Source of the DNA: Amycolatopsis sp. cg9
Lineage (GTDB): Bacteria; Actinomycetota; Actinomycetes; Mycobacteriales; Pseudonocardiaceae
DNA length: 64,000 nt
Assembly: GCF_041346945.1 (NCBI RefSeq)
Contig: NZ_CP166850.1
Location: 5,068,501-5,132,500, forward strand
Direction: 5' to 3'
The notes under the pieces were generated by a model. That model was not told where the DNA came from and made no database searches. It saw only the letters and a program-made list of their open reading frames with translations. The stretch's first letter is position 1; each line of letters opens with the position of its first letter. Positions 52,152 to 61,934 of this stretch are shown here, one piece after another. A program made the position numbers and the translations under genes.

Positions 52152-55100
52152 CGGGTCTCCTCCTGGTCGAGCGCGGCCGCTTCTTCGAGCAGTCCCTTGA
52201 CCCTGGCCCGGTCGGACTGCGACAGCTCGACGTACGGTTTGAAGAGCGTGTTGTGCTCCAGGTCGGCGGCGATGGACGCCCGCCGGGTGGTCAGCTGCAA
52301 CTCGAAAGTATAGGGAACCCCCGCCACGTCGATCCGCACGACGAGCGGGATGACGCGGTACGCCGGGTTCTTGTCCTTCGGCTCGGCGTACATGTTCTCG
52401 ATCTCCAGGATGCGGCCGTCGTTGCCCACGCCGAAATGCGTCTTCGCCGCTTCGAGGACTCGCTCCAGGTCGGCCATGCTGTCGGTGGTGATCCGCGCGC
52501 CCACCGCGTCGATGACGTCGCCGGCGCGGTAGTCCGGACGGCCGGGGCGCTTGTCGGAACCAGCCGACATCCGCTTGACCTTTTCCAGGATGCCGTCCGC
52601 GTCCTTGGTCCGGACGTTGACGTCGGCGCCGGGCACCACCTGCTCGACGAACGCGCGCACCTCGGCATCCACCGCGGGGTGCACGTTCTCCCGCAACCGC
52701 TTCGCGTAGTCGGCCAGCTCGGCCAGCTCCCGGCGGGTCGGCCTGGCGCCGACGTCGCGGGCCGCGTCGACCTGCTTGGCCTGCTCGACGAGGACCTTCT
52801 TGCGGTCCTGGCCGGCTTCGCGGTTGATCGCCGGGTCCACCGACTCGAACAGCGGTCCCCGGCCGGGGGCGGCCGCCCGGTACTCCTCGAGCGTCCGGGT
52901 GCCGATGACGCGCCGGTCGGCGAGGTCGCGGAGGATTTCGATGGTGGCGTCGCGGGTCTGCGGGTCGGCGAGCGACTTCGCGAGGTTCGTCGGGTGCAGC
53001 ACCGAATCGGCCACCAGGCGCGCCGCGATCGAGGCGACCTCGGGGTGCTCGGTGAGGAGCTGGTGCAGCCGGCTGGCCGCCATCTCCCGGTTCCACGCGG
53101 CGCCGTAGTCCCGGCGCCCGTACGCCTCGGTCGCGGCCGTGATCAGCGCTTCGACCGGCGTCGCCGACCGGCCCGCGAGCACCGCCGCCGACGCGAAGTC
53201 GCGGCGGATCTCGTACAGCGGGTGCTCGGTGACCGAGGGTGCCTCGAAGGACTTCAGGCTGAACTTGAGCTCCGCCACGTGCCCGTCCGGCAGCCGCACG
53301 TTCATGAGGACGCTGCGGTTGCCGCTCGGCGTGGACTTGGCGACCCGGTCCTTGATCCGCACGATCTCGATCCGCGGATCGCTCCTCAACGCGTCGAGCG
53401 CCCGGTAGAGCTTGTCGACGCTGTCGAAGCGGATCCTCGCGCCGACGACGTCGACCAGCATCGAGGCGTCGCCCGTTTCGTGCTCTTTCACGTACTCGGC
53501 GACCTTCCGCAGGCTGCGCCCGCGGTCCTTGACCTTCGGCCGCCAGGACGCCTCGCCCCCGGTGTCGGCCGCGATGTCGGAGACGATCCGGTTGAGCTGC
53601 TTCTGGGCCGCCGGGGCTTCCGCGCGCAGCCGGTCGACGCTCTCCCGCTGGTAGGCGGGATCCTTGCGGCGGGCCAGGTCGAAGCCCCGCTGGAGGTAGC
53701 CCTCCTCGGTGGTGCCCGCCTTGATCGCCTTGCCGATGTCCACCTGCTCGGCCCGGCCGAGGACCTCGTTGGGGTGTTCGGACTTCAGGCCGCGGACGAT
53801 CGCGTCGACCTTCGCCTGGATCTCGGGCGTGCGCTCGCCGCGGCGGACGGCCTCGTCGATGCCGGCTGTCGCGAGCCGGCCGCGCACGTCGGCGAGCGCG
53901 GCGTCCAGCAGGAGGACGGAGTCGGGGTGGGACAGCAGGCTGTCGCGCGCGACCGGGTTGGCGGTCAGCGCCAGGTCCAGCTCGGGCCACTCCTCCCGCA
54001 GCCGCTTGAGCTTGGCCCGCGCTTCCACCCGGTCCGGCCGCCGGTGCGCCGACTCCAGCGGGCCGGCCGCGCTCTCCTGGACGGCCGACTCCAGGCCGGC
54101 CTTGCCCATCTCGGCCAGGATGTCGCCCGCGTCGCCGTGGTAGGTGCCGAAAGCCTTGCCCAGGCCCAGTTCCGCGCCTTTTCCGGTCGCGCCGCCGAGG
54201 AACGACGACGTGCCGCGCAGGGCCGCGCGCGCGGCGTTCGACCCGCTCAGCGCGTCGCCGAGGGTGGGGCGCGTGCCGCCCACCGCGCGGCCGGCGGGGA
54301 TCGACTCGAAGGCGTGCGACGTCACGGTGCCGGCCGCGCCCGCGAGCGCGCCGGTCAGCGTGGATTCGAGCAGCGTGGCGAAGCCGGCCCCGAAACCCTT
54401 GCGCCAGGTCGCTTCGTCGAGCAGCGCGCCGCCGAAGCCGCCCATGCCGCCGGTGGTGGCGCCGATGACCAGCAGGTCGCCGAGCGTGCTGCCGGTGATG
54501 CCGCCCATCGTCCGGCCGAGGCCGGTGACCGAGCGCATCGAGGTCATCCCGGCGACCAGGCTCTGGGTGCTGCCGCGCGCCAGGAGCGACAGTTGCTGCC
54601 CGACGCCCGCGGTGAGCGCTTGCACCGCGGTCATGCCGAGGTCGACGGCGGCCTGTTCCCAGCCGTACCGGCCGCCGCTGACGGCGCTGTGCACGGCCAT
54701 CGACGTGAGGCCGGTCAGCCCGGCGATGGCGGCGATCAGCAGCGGGCTCGCCGCGCCGCCGGTCGCGACCGTGGCCACGGCGGCGGCGATCGCGCCGAGC
54801 ACCATGACCGCGGTGGTCAGGTAGCTCGCGAAGCTGTCGATGCGGGCGGCGTAGTTCTCGGCGGCCAGCTTGCTGACCCGCACGGCGGAGGCGAACTCCC
54901 GCGGGTCCGCGCCGGCGTACTTGCCGTCCTTGTCGAACATGCCGCTGCCGGCCGCGACGGGCCGGCCGGCGCTGTCGGTCCAGACCGGGTTGCCCTTGTC
55001 GTCGACCTTCACGGTCGCGCCGCCGAGGGAGGCGGTGAGCCGGGTCTGCGCCGAGGCCAGCGACTTGTCCGCGAGGCTGTCGCCGGCCAGCCAGCGGCCG

Positions 55101-58100
55101 AGCCAGCCGGTCTCGTCGCGCTGCTGCTGGATGCGGAACGCGGCGACCTCGGCGCGTTCGCGGTCGTTGCGGGGCACGCCCAGCAGCGCCACTTCCATGC
55201 GCAGCCGGTCGTCGCCGGAGAGCTCGGTGAACCAGCCCTGGCCGCCGAACGTGCCGAGGTCGTCGTCGAGCGCGGTGCCGGTGAGGTCCTTGTACTCACC
55301 GCGCATCGCGGTGATCTCGTCGCGGTCCATCCGCTCGACGAAGCGGAACATCAGCTCTTCGTCGGTGCCCGCGCCCTTCGACGCGTACTGGATCGCCAGC
55401 GCGGCCGTCTTCGGCGTGGGGTAGTCCTCGCGCGCGAGCCGGACGGCCAGCTCGCCCGCGTCCTTGTCGTCGCCGGCCGCGGTGCGCAGCTGTCCTTCCA
55501 GGTAGGTCTTCGCGGACTCGGGGGTCCCGGCCTGCTTGGCCCCGCCGTAGTCGGCGGCGTACTTCTGGAAGACCTGGCCGCGTTCGGCCAGTGCCTGGTC
55601 GCGCTCGGCCTGCGCCCGGGCGCGTTCCGCCGGTGGCAGGGTGGCCGGGATCGGCTTGAGCCGCGGGTCGACCAGCGCGGCGTCCAGCTTGAGCAGGTTC
55701 GGCCCGCCCGGCCGCTGGGTCTCCACGCCGAGGCGGGCCGCCCGCGCGGCGACGGTGTTTTCGCCGCCCTGGATGAGCGCGACCCCGAGGTTCCGGTTCG
55801 CGCCGGTGATCTCGACCGTCTCGGTCGTCGAGGTGCCCTCGGGCCCGGCGGTGACCACCTCGATCGAGGCGAGCGCGTACTTCTCGACCGCGGCGGCGGC
55901 CTGCTGCGGCGTGATCGCGGCCGCAGGGCCGCGCGCGGGGCCGCCGACGAGGCCCGCGAACTCCTGCTGCACCGCCACCCGGCGCTGGTCCGCGGTGGCC
56001 GGCGCCCGGCCCCGCTCGGTCGCGGCTTTGCTGTAGGTGATGAGGACGTCGTGGATCGCGTCGACGTCGCCGGCCTTGCGCGCGTCGTCGAGCTTGTCCT
56101 TCATCCGGAAGGCGTCGGCGAGATTCTGGTTGCCTGCCGAGAGCGCGTCGAACACCTTCAGGTCGGTGCCGCCGAGGCTGTCGCGCACGTCGGCGAGCGC
56201 CTCGGCGCCTTCCTTGCTGCCCTTGAGCTGATCGAGCTCTTCGGGCTTGAGGTTGCGCATCAGGTCCTCGATGCGCGATTCCTCGTCGTTGTACCAGTGG
56301 GTGGAGGCTTCCAGCTCGGCCGCGGCCCCCGCGGCCTGGTCACCGCGCAGGTAGGCCTGCGCGGACGTGAGGTCCGCGCCGCTGAGCTCGTCGGTCAGCG
56401 CCGTCTCGAGCGAGCCGTGCTTGTTCGCGTACAGCCAGCTCAGCGCGCGTCCCTGCGTGGCGGTCATCCCACGCAGCGCCCGCGACACCTCTTCTTCGTT
56501 GGTGCCCCAGCCGTCGAAGGCGTCCTCGAGCAGGTGCTCCCGCTTTTCCAGGTCGCCGGCCACGTCGGTGGCGGCCTGCTCGACCGGGACGGCCAGCGCC
56601 GTGGCCGGCGTCAGGTACGGCGTGAAGGCCGTGCTGATGAAGTCGTTCCGCTGGCCGACGATCGTCGTCTTCCACTCGGTGAACGGCGCGGTCATCGACG
56701 CCTTGGTCTTGCGGACCGCGTCGCCGAAGAGCCGGTTCAGCGGCATGGCCCACGCGTCCGCGACCTGGCCGACCCCCTTCGCCGTGGCCGCGAAGGCCGC
56801 GTAGTGCCCGTGCACGAAGTCGCTCATCCCGCGGGCGCCGCCCGCGCCGGTCTCGCGCAGCGCACGCGCCGCCGCCACGCGTTCCTGCCCGGCGGCCTGG
56901 AGCGCGGCCCGTTCGGCCCCGGCGACCGCCTCGCCGGTCGACGCGTCGGCCCGGGTCACCATGCGTTGCTGCGCGAGACCGAGCTGGTCCACCTTCGGCG
57001 CGGTGTCTTCGGCGGCCTTCTCCACGGATTGGCCGAGCTGCTCCGCGGAGACCGCCGCCGGCTCGAGCCCGTCGTGGACGGCGATGATCGTGCGGTCGAA
57101 GGCGGGCAACCCGGTCGCCGCGGCCGTCTCCAGACCGGCCAGTTCCGCGCCGGCCTGCGCCTGGGAGCTCCGCAGCAGGGCGTTGGCGTCGCCGACCAGC
57201 TGCGTCCGGGCCGCCCGGTGCCGCAGCTCGATCGACTCACGGGCGTCGCCTGCCATCCGCCGCAGCGCCTCGTGCCCGCTCGCGGCCTGCTTGCCGAGCG
57301 CGCCATAGGCGGTGCGGCTCGCCTTCTGCACCGCGGCCCGGCCCTTGGTGTCGATCTCCTCCTTGCGCGTTTTCAGCGCCTTGGCGAGCTCGCTCTCGTC
57401 GAACTGCTGCCGGACCTTGGGAATCTCGGCGCGGTAGGCCTTCGCCTGCGCGTCCGACGCCTGGTTCACCGACGTCACGACCGCCGCGGCCAGCCCCGGG
57501 ACGGCCGCGCGGCGCGCCTCGTTCTCGGCCGCCACCAGCGGCGTCTCCCCGCCGGGGAACAGCTTCGAAGCGGACGCGCCGTAGGCCTGGACGGCCGCGA
57601 CCGCCTGCCCGGCCGCGGTGGTGATCGCTACGGCGGTCTCTTCGAGCAGGCCGGTGTAGCCCACGGCCAGGTCGTCGACGATCGCGGTGACCTGCTCGCC
57701 GGCGGTGTCCGCGTTGGCCCGCACCCGGCGCAGCGCCCCGGCGGTGGCGGAGCCGACCAGCCGGCGGCCCCGCCGCACGGCGAGATCGAGCCCGGCGGTG
57801 CCTTCTTCGTAGGCGGTGTCGACGCTGCCGAGAGCCTGGCCGCGCAGCTCGTCCAGCTCCCGTTCGCCCTGCCCGGCCCGCGATCGCGTCCGGCCGTCGA
57901 CCCGGTTGTGCCGGTCCACGGTGCCGCGCCCGAGCCGTTCCAGCAGCGCCCGCTGCGCGTCGTGGGCCCGCCGCGCCCGCTCGACGAGCCCCGCGAACAC
58001 CCGCGCGGCCGCCGCACTGGGTTTGACCGCGGCTTTCAGCGGGGGGAGCGTGGCCGGCGCGTCGAACCGGTGGGTGAACGAGGGGAGCACCAGCCGCGCC

Positions 58101-58495
58101 GGGCCGGCCAGGCGCACTTCCGGCGCCCGAGCCGCGGAGCCCGGCTTCTTCTTGCCGGGCCGGTCGTCCGCGCCCCCCTGGTCGAGCTTGGGCCTCGACG
58201 GCACCGCCGAGACCGCTTTCCGGGCCGGTTGCCGGGCGGAGGCCGCGACGGCCTGGTTCCCGACCAGCCCCTGCCCGGCCAGCATCGCCGTCCCCGGCGG
58301 CCTGGCCCCCGGCGGCGTCCCGCCCAGCGCCGCGGACACCGCCGCGTTCCCGGCCGCCGCGTTCCCGGCCGGCGCGGGTCCGGCCGGCGCGGGTCCGGCG
58401 GGTGCGGGCTCCGCCACCGGCCCGCGCGAGTCCGGCACGACGGACACCACCGGTGTCGCCGGCTGCGGCGCTTGGACCTTGACGGGCGCGGGCAT
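52148..58495 (-). CDS. Giant effector/toxin-like protein: GN-AV motifs, annexin-like repeats, two RelA/SpoT-synthetase-like domains
   Basis: 2,115 residues. The N-terminal 90 are Pro/Ala-rich with AGNAAVSAAL and VGNQAVAASA, a motif type common near the start of DUF4157 and contractile-injection-system cargo. Residues 150-600 are mostly helical, Ala-rich. Annexin-like repeats are at about 655-720 (AFDGWGTNEEEVSRALRGM, LSGADL) and 1033-1105 (GAGTDEELMFRFVE). Hydrophobic, Gly-rich segments lie at about 1220-1270. Two RelA/SpoT-synthetase-like domains follow: 1655-1750 (LVDVVGARIRF ... HVAELKFSL) and 1970-2090 (VIDAVGARITT ... FELQLTT ... LEHN). The second keeps the E-x-Q strand; the first has E-L-K and may be degenerate. 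ATG 58495 lacks a clear ribosome-binding site. Confidence 0.8.
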   Translation of the reverse strand: MPAPVKVQAPQPATPVVSVVPDSRGPVAEPAPAGPAPAGPAPAGNAAAGNAAVSAALGGTPPGARPPGTAMLAGQGLVGNQAVAASARQPARKAVSAVPSRPKLDQGGADDRPGKKKPGSAARAPEVRLAGPARLVLPSFTHRFDAPATLPPLKAAVKPSAAAARVFAGLVERARRAHDAQRALLERLGRGTVDRHNRVDGRTRSRAGQGERELDELRGQALGSVDTAYEEGTAGLDLAVRRGRRLVGSATAGALRRVRANADTAGEQVTAIVDDLAVGYTGLLEETAVAITTAAGQAVAAVQAYGASASKLFPGGETPLVAAENEARRAAVPGLAAAVVTSVNQASDAQAKAYRAEIPKVRQQFDESELAKALKTRKEEIDTKGRAAVQKASRTAYGALGKQAASGHEALRRMAGDARESIELRHRAARTQLVGDANALLRSSQAQAGAELAGLETAAATGLPAFDRTIIAVHDGLEPAAVSAEQLGQSVEKAAEDTAPKVDQLGLAQQRMVTRADASTGEAVAGAERAALQAAGQERVAAARALRETGAGGARGMSDFVHGHYAAFAATAKGVGQVADAWAMPLNRLFGDAVRKTKASMTAPFTEWKTTIVGQRNDFISTAFTPYLTPATALAVPVEQAATDVAGDLEKREHLLEDAFDGWGTNEEEVSRALRGMTATQGRALSWLYANKHGSLETALTDELSGADLTSAQAYLRGDQAAGAAAELEASTHWYNDEESRIEDLMRNLKPEELDQLKGSKEGAEALADVRDSLGGTDLKVFDALSAGNQNLADAFRMKDKLDDARKAGDVDAIHDVLITYSKAATERGRAPATADQRRVAVQQEFAGLVGGPARGPAAAITPQQAAAAVEKYALASIEVVTAGPEGTSTTETVEITGANRNLGVALIQGGENTVAARAARLGVETQRPGGPNLLKLDAALVDPRLKPIPATLPPAERARAQAERDQALAERGQVFQKYAADYGGAKQAGTPESAKTYLEGQLRTAAGDDKDAGELAVRLAREDYPTPKTAALAIQYASKGAGTDEELMFRFVERMDRDEITAMRGEYKDLTGTALDDDLGTFGGQGWFTELSGDDRLRMEVALLGVPRNDRERAEVAAFRIQQQRDETGWLGRWLAGDSLADKSLASAQTRLTASLGGATVKVDDKGNPVWTDSAGRPVAAGSGMFDKDGKYAGADPREFASAVRVSKLAAENYAARIDSFASYLTTAVMVLGAIAAAVATVATGGAASPLLIAAIAGLTGLTSMAVHSAVSGGRYGWEQAAVDLGMTAVQALTAGVGQQLSLLARGSTQSLVAGMTSMRSVTGLGRTMGGITGSTLGDLLVIGATTGGMGGFGGALLDEATWRKGFGAGFATLLESTLTGALAGAAGTVTSHAFESIPAGRAVGGTRPTLGDALSGSNAARAALRGTSSFLGGATGKGAELGLGKAFGTYHGDAGDILAEMGKAGLESAVQESAAGPLESAHRRPDRVEARAKLKRLREEWPELDLALTANPVARDSLLSHPDSVLLLDAALADVRGRLATAGIDEAVRRGERTPEIQAKVDAIVRGLKSEHPNEVLGRAEQVDIGKAIKAGTTEEGYLQRGFDLARRKDPAYQRESVDRLRAEAPAAQKQLNRIVSDIAADTGGEASWRPKVKDRGRSLRKVAEYVKEHETGDASMLVDVVGARIRFDSVDKLYRALDALRSDPRIEIVRIKDRVAKSTPSGNRSVLMNVRLPDGHVAELKFSLKSFEAPSVTEHPLYEIRRDFASAAVLAGRSATPVEALITAATEAYGRRDYGAAWNREMAASRLHQLLTEHPEVASIAARLVADSVLHPTNLAKSLADPQTRDATIEILRDLADRRVIGTRTLEEYRAAAPGRGPLFESVDPAINREAGQDRKKVLVEQAKQVDAARDVGARPTRRELAELADYAKRLRENVHPAVDAEVRAFVEQVVPGADVNVRTKDADGILEKVKRMSAGSDKRPGRPDYRAGDVIDAVGARITTDSMADLERVLEAAKTHFGVGNDGRILEIENMYAEPKDKNPAYRVIPLVVRIDVAGVPYTFELQLTTRRASIAADLEHNTLFKPYVELSQSDRARVKGLLEEAAALDQEETR

Positions 58496-58632
58496 AGGGC
58501 CAGCAGGATGGCATCCGGGCCGTCGCATCGGCGCCCTCGCGGCGTTACGGCGGCGTCACCGTCGGCGCTGAGCAGCGCACCAGGGGCCGTTCGGACCCAC
58601 ATGCCGACCGTCCGCAGCGGCCGGCGACCACA

Positions 58633-59790
58633 TCAGGTCCGAGCTGGCCCCGGAGCGGCTACCCCCTCTGTTCCGTACAGGGCTCGGATTCGACGCAGCG
58701 ACCTCATGGTTGCCTTGGCGTCACCGCGCAACCGCAGATCCGCCACGCCGTCAGAGTTCGCGCCCCACACGGCCAGGTCGCTCAACGTCGACCGCGTAGC
58801 CAAGATATCCGTGAGGACCTGGTTCGTGCGGCGCACTTCTGCGCGACTCTTCCGGCGAAGCAGCTCATACTGACGTTCTATGTCACCGAATGCGGTGAGC
58901 GCGGAGTCGGCAAAGGTCGGCACGGGATGTGAACGCATTCTTCGTCGATACGTGACACTCGTCCCGAGGATCAATGAGTATTCCAGGTCCGGATGTGACT
59001 CGAGAAGGTTGCGCAGCAGCAGGAGTTTCGTCAGTTCGCGTTCCCACATGATCGACGCCACCTTCTGTGGCCCGCCCGGTTTCCCCAGATGCTCACTTTC
59101 GACGTACTTGGCAATGAGCCATCCTCGAACTGTGTGCTCGACAATGGATCGAGCCTGATGTGTCTCCGGGTGGCCCTGGTTGATGTCGTGGTAGGAGCGA
59201 AAGCGATAACCCATGACAGCCGAAGCGTTACGCAGGAATTCACTGTTTCCCAGATTTCCCACCACTTCGAAAAAATGGTTTTCGAATACGCTTCCCGCGT
59301 GTTGTTGGAGCATGTCGGCGGTGACGACCGTCACTCGCTCGGTCAGGCGGCCGAAGATCGCCGTGATATTTCGCTGGATCTTTCGTTCGCCTTCGGCGTT
59401 TGCCCGGTCTCGCCAGCCGCTCCAGGGTACGATCACCGCCTCTTTGATCGATCTGTCTGCCAGTCGCGCCCGGAGATACTCAAGGTAGAGAAGATCCATG
59501 ACCGGCACGTTCGGCCGTAGGCTCAGTTCGAAGATGGCGAGGTCGACCTCTTTTTCCTGCTCGCGGAAATAGGCGGGCAAGACCGCGCCGGGTGATGGTC
59601 TCGTCAGTCCGACGGCCAGTGTCCGTCCGCGTGCGCTGTCCAGTCGCGATCGAATCTTGCTTCGCCAGACGGGCAGTGCCTTCCCGAGGTGGTTGTCCCA
59701 ACTTTTCTGCACCAGTACGCCGAGGATCGCGCCGAGGAGAATGGTCAGCACACCGGCCCAGCCTCCGAGTGATTCCATAAAATCGATCAC
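58633..59790 (-). CDS. Unknown membrane-anchored protein
   Basis: 385 residues, not recognised. One membrane helix near residues 8-27 (WAGVLTILLGAILGVLV) is followed by a cytoplasmic domain containing VDLAIFELSLRPNVPVMDLL, EAVIVPWSGWRDRANAEGE, VSVTAD-like strands and a helical C-terminus. GTG 59790 is inferred from this membrane helix at the N-terminus; an upstream frame exists but is not protein-like. The base composition is clearly lower in G+C than the toxin operon. It is 137 bp upstream of the giant gene, same strand, so co-transcription is possible. Confidence 0.65.
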   Translation of the reverse strand: MIDFMESLGGWAGVLTILLGAILGVLVQKSWDNHLGKALPVWRSKIRSRLDSARGRTLAVGLTRPSPGAVLPAYFREQEKEVDLAIFELSLRPNVPVMDLLYLEYLRARLADRSIKEAVIVPWSGWRDRANAEGERKIQRNITAIFGRLTERVTVVTADMLQQHAGSVFENHFFEVVGNLGNSEFLRNASAVMGYRFRSYHDINQGHPETHQARSIVEHTVRGWLIAKYVESEHLGKPGGPQKVASIMWERELTKLLLLRNLLESHPDLEYSLILGTSVTYRRRMRSHPVPTFADSALTAFGDIERQYELLRRKSRAEVRRTNQVLTDILATRSTLSDLAVWGANSDGVADLRLRGDAKATMRSLRRIRALYGTEGVAAPGPART

Positions 59791-60314
59791 GATCTTCTCG
59801 GATCCTTTCCGTGGGTGCGGAATCGACGTCGATCCGGTCGTACGATGCCCGGCGTGCCGCGTAAGGCCTGTCCGGCATCGTGTTCGCCTCGAGTCTGCGG
59901 CAGGAGACACCACAAGTCAGGACGCGCAGTGCGTCGAGCACCACGTGCTCCGCCGGAAGGGCGAAGGGTTCTCGACGGGTGCGCATGTTCAGATTGTGCC
60001 TGCTCTCGCGCCTCAACGGGTAACTCGTCCTCGTCTGATTTCGACGTCGTCGGCAAGAGGCCGAGTGGCTCGCCCTCCGCGTGGCCGGGGGTGGCGCCCG
60101 GCCACGCGGTCGGGAGGTCGGTGATGACAAATCCTGGACATATCGTGGACACGTCGAGGGGTGTCACGATCCCGGCTCGGGACAGCGGGCGTGGCGGTAG
60201 GGCCGGTCCGCCTCCGGGGGCGACGAGGGGCACTCCTGCCTGGCTGGGCGTGCCGGCGCGTCGAGCGGCCGGCGTCCCAAGATCCGTCCTCGATGAGGAC
60301 GAGCCGAGTGTCCA
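59791..60314. other. Intergenic stretch without a convincing gene
   Basis: 524 bp between two minus-strand genes. A minus-strand frame starting near 60157 (VSTICPGFVITDLPTAW...) and ending with a TGA that overlaps the GTG at 59790 looks protein-like for about 50 codons and then loses character. It could be a decayed gene or a small peptide. No strong promoter was seen. Confidence 0.4.
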
Positions 60315-60992
60315 CTACTCCAAGCTTTCCTCGAGAATTCGTGTCATTCGATCTCGAAGCCACGGATGCATGGTTGACTGCTTCAGCTGCATGATCGTCC
60401 ACGAATGAATCCTGCCGACGTCACGTTTCCGGACAAGTTCTCGGAAGTGATCCAGGACAGGAGAATCCGGAAAATTTTCGATCATGCGGATGGAACAGTC
60501 TTCTTCGAATTCCGTGCTGAACCCCAGTTTCGACAGTTCGGCACATTGCACGAGGCTTTTCGGCCATATCTTTTCGTGGTACGAGCTCAAGCTTTTGGCA
60601 AGCGTCAGGCTCGTCTTCGCGAGGATGTAAGACTCGAAGTGAGGTTCCGTGCGGAGTGCGTTGAAGCGCACCAGCTCGGTCAGTGCCAGCAGTTGGGAAT
60701 CTGCGGGAGCGACCTTCTTCAGTGGGTCGAAGTGCTTCACGGATACTCGAATCGGCCATCCGCACTGGACCATTCTTTTCGCCACGTCCGCCTCCCAGAA
60801 TCGATGATCGCGGGCATCGTCGGGCAGCATGAGGTCGATATCGCTGAAGGTTCTCGAGCCATCCTCGATGAGGTGAAAGTTGTGTCGGGCGAAGGAGCCT
60901 TTGAGTTGGAAGCGGCTGTTTGCCTCTCGGACGCTCGTCAGTACCGATGTGCTGAGCTCATGACGCCGCTGGATCCAGTCCGGTATTCTCAT
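60315..60992 (-). CDS. Nucleotidyltransferase-like protein
   Basis: 225 residues. The segment LKGSFARHNFHLIEDG followed by FSDIDLML matches the GS-x-x-R ... D-x-D core of pol-beta-type nucleotidyltransferases. A third acidic residue was not identified with certainty. The remainder is helical. It starts 12 bp after the radical SAM gene stop, so the two form an operon. Relatively low G+C and A/T-rich codons suggest acquisition. The product could adenylylate a small molecule or protein; nothing in the sequence decides this. Confidence 0.6.
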   Translation of the reverse strand: MRIPDWIQRRHELSTSVLTSVREANSRFQLKGSFARHNFHLIEDGSRTFSDIDLMLPDDARDHRFWEADVAKRMVQCGWPIRVSVKHFDPLKKVAPADSQLLALTELVRFNALRTEPHFESYILAKTSLTLAKSLSSYHEKIWPKSLVQCAELSKLGFSTEFEEDCSIRMIENFPDSPVLDHFRELVRKRDVGRIHSWTIMQLKQSTMHPWLRDRMTRILEESLE

Positions 60993-61004
60993 CGGGTGAT
61001 CCCT

Positions 61005-61934
61005 TCACTGCTCCAGTGCTATCGGGCAGAACTGGCTTCCCGCTGAACACGGCAGCACAGAGGCGCGGTGCGTCATTGCCGATTCTATGACGCTGGTGAT
61101 GGTTCTGCGGGTGGCGTCGACGTCAGCGGTGAACGTCGAAAAATGGCCGCTCGGAAGTTGGCGATCGCCCACTTGCACGCAACACGCATATACTGCTCCG
61201 CGTCCCAGGTCGACAGAGGGAAATGCTCTCTCCGAAAGTTTGCAGGCGACTGCTCCCGGTGCGGTGAAGCGGAATGTCCTGAACGTTTCTCCCCATTCGC
61301 TCCTGAGGTTGCTCGCCACCTTCGAAAAGATCTGCGCGTCCTGCTGGCGTGAGTTCTCGAGTATCAATTTGATGTGGTGGACGCCGTCTCTTGCGAGCTC
61401 GCCTATGGAGTGGTGTACGACCGACTCTTCGTGTGCCGCGTCCGCAAGCACAAATGTTGCTTCGACCTCCGATATGGATGCGAGCTTGCGCCGGTTTTCG
61501 GCCCAATGTTCGCGACTTATGGAAACGCCGAAAATGGACGAGGGGTCAGCGGTGTTGTGCACGCTGATGGTGAATCGTTCCGGGGGGTGATGCTTAAAGA
61601 AAGGGAGTTGTGCGTCGATGTCGATGGCGTTCGTGAGCACGCGATATCGAAGGCCGAATTCCAAGAAAGGCTCGATGATTTCCGGCAGGTTCGCAAATAT
61701 CGTCGGTTCGCCCCCGGTGAATCTGACCTCCCGGAAGCCGAGATCGGCCAGTGCTTCGGCTGTCGCGCGCGCTCTACGTAGTACGAGGTTGCTTGCGTGG
61801 GCTTCCTGTGAAAGGCTGGGGTGGACGTAGCAAAATGCGCAAGCCGCGTTGCACAAGTTGGGTACGAAGACGAAAGCTGTCCCGTTGCTGTGCGTGGCGA
61901 CCGCGGTTGCGGTGCTGGGTGACGTCGTTGCCAT
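61005..61934 (-). CDS. Radical SAM protein with C-terminal Cys cluster
   Basis: 309 residues. PNLCNAACAFCYVHP is the CxxxCxxC [4Fe-4S]-SAM motif, RFTGGEPTIF the GGE motif, and VLTNAIDI a further core strand. The C-terminus has additional Cys (AVACKL, YACCVQVG, LPCSAGSQFCP), as in twitch/SPASM auxiliary-cluster domains of peptide- and natural-product-modifying enzymes. ATG 61934 has an AGGAAGG site. The substrate is unknown and no precursor peptide was found nearby. First gene of a two-gene operon with the nucleotidyltransferase-like gene, in low-G+C DNA. Confidence 0.85.
   Translation of the reverse strand: MATTSPSTATAVATHSNGTAFVFVPNLCNAACAFCYVHPSLSQEAHASNLVLRRARATAEALADLGFREVRFTGGEPTIFANLPEIIEPFLEFGLRYRVLTNAIDIDAQLPFFKHHPPERFTISVHNTADPSSIFGVSISREHWAENRRKLASISEVEATFVLADAAHEESVVHHSIGELARDGVHHIKLILENSRQQDAQIFSKVASNLRSEWGETFRTFRFTAPGAVACKLSERAFPSVDLGRGAVYACCVQVGDRQLPSGHFSTFTADVDATRRTITSVIESAMTHRASVLPCSAGSQFCPIALEQ

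Noticed and set aside
52253..58873. Very long plus-strand open frame (over 2,000 codons) opposite the giant toxin-like gene
   Set aside because: Typical G+C-driven antisense shadow: Arg/Gly/Pro-rich, no domains, whereas the minus strand shows clear domains and operon overlaps.
59787..60233. Minus-strand gene of about 148 codons ending in a GTGA overlap with the membrane-protein gene
   Set aside because: Only a short stretch looks protein-like; the rest is Arg/Pro/Gly-rich without conserved appearance. Kept only as a remark on the intergenic region.
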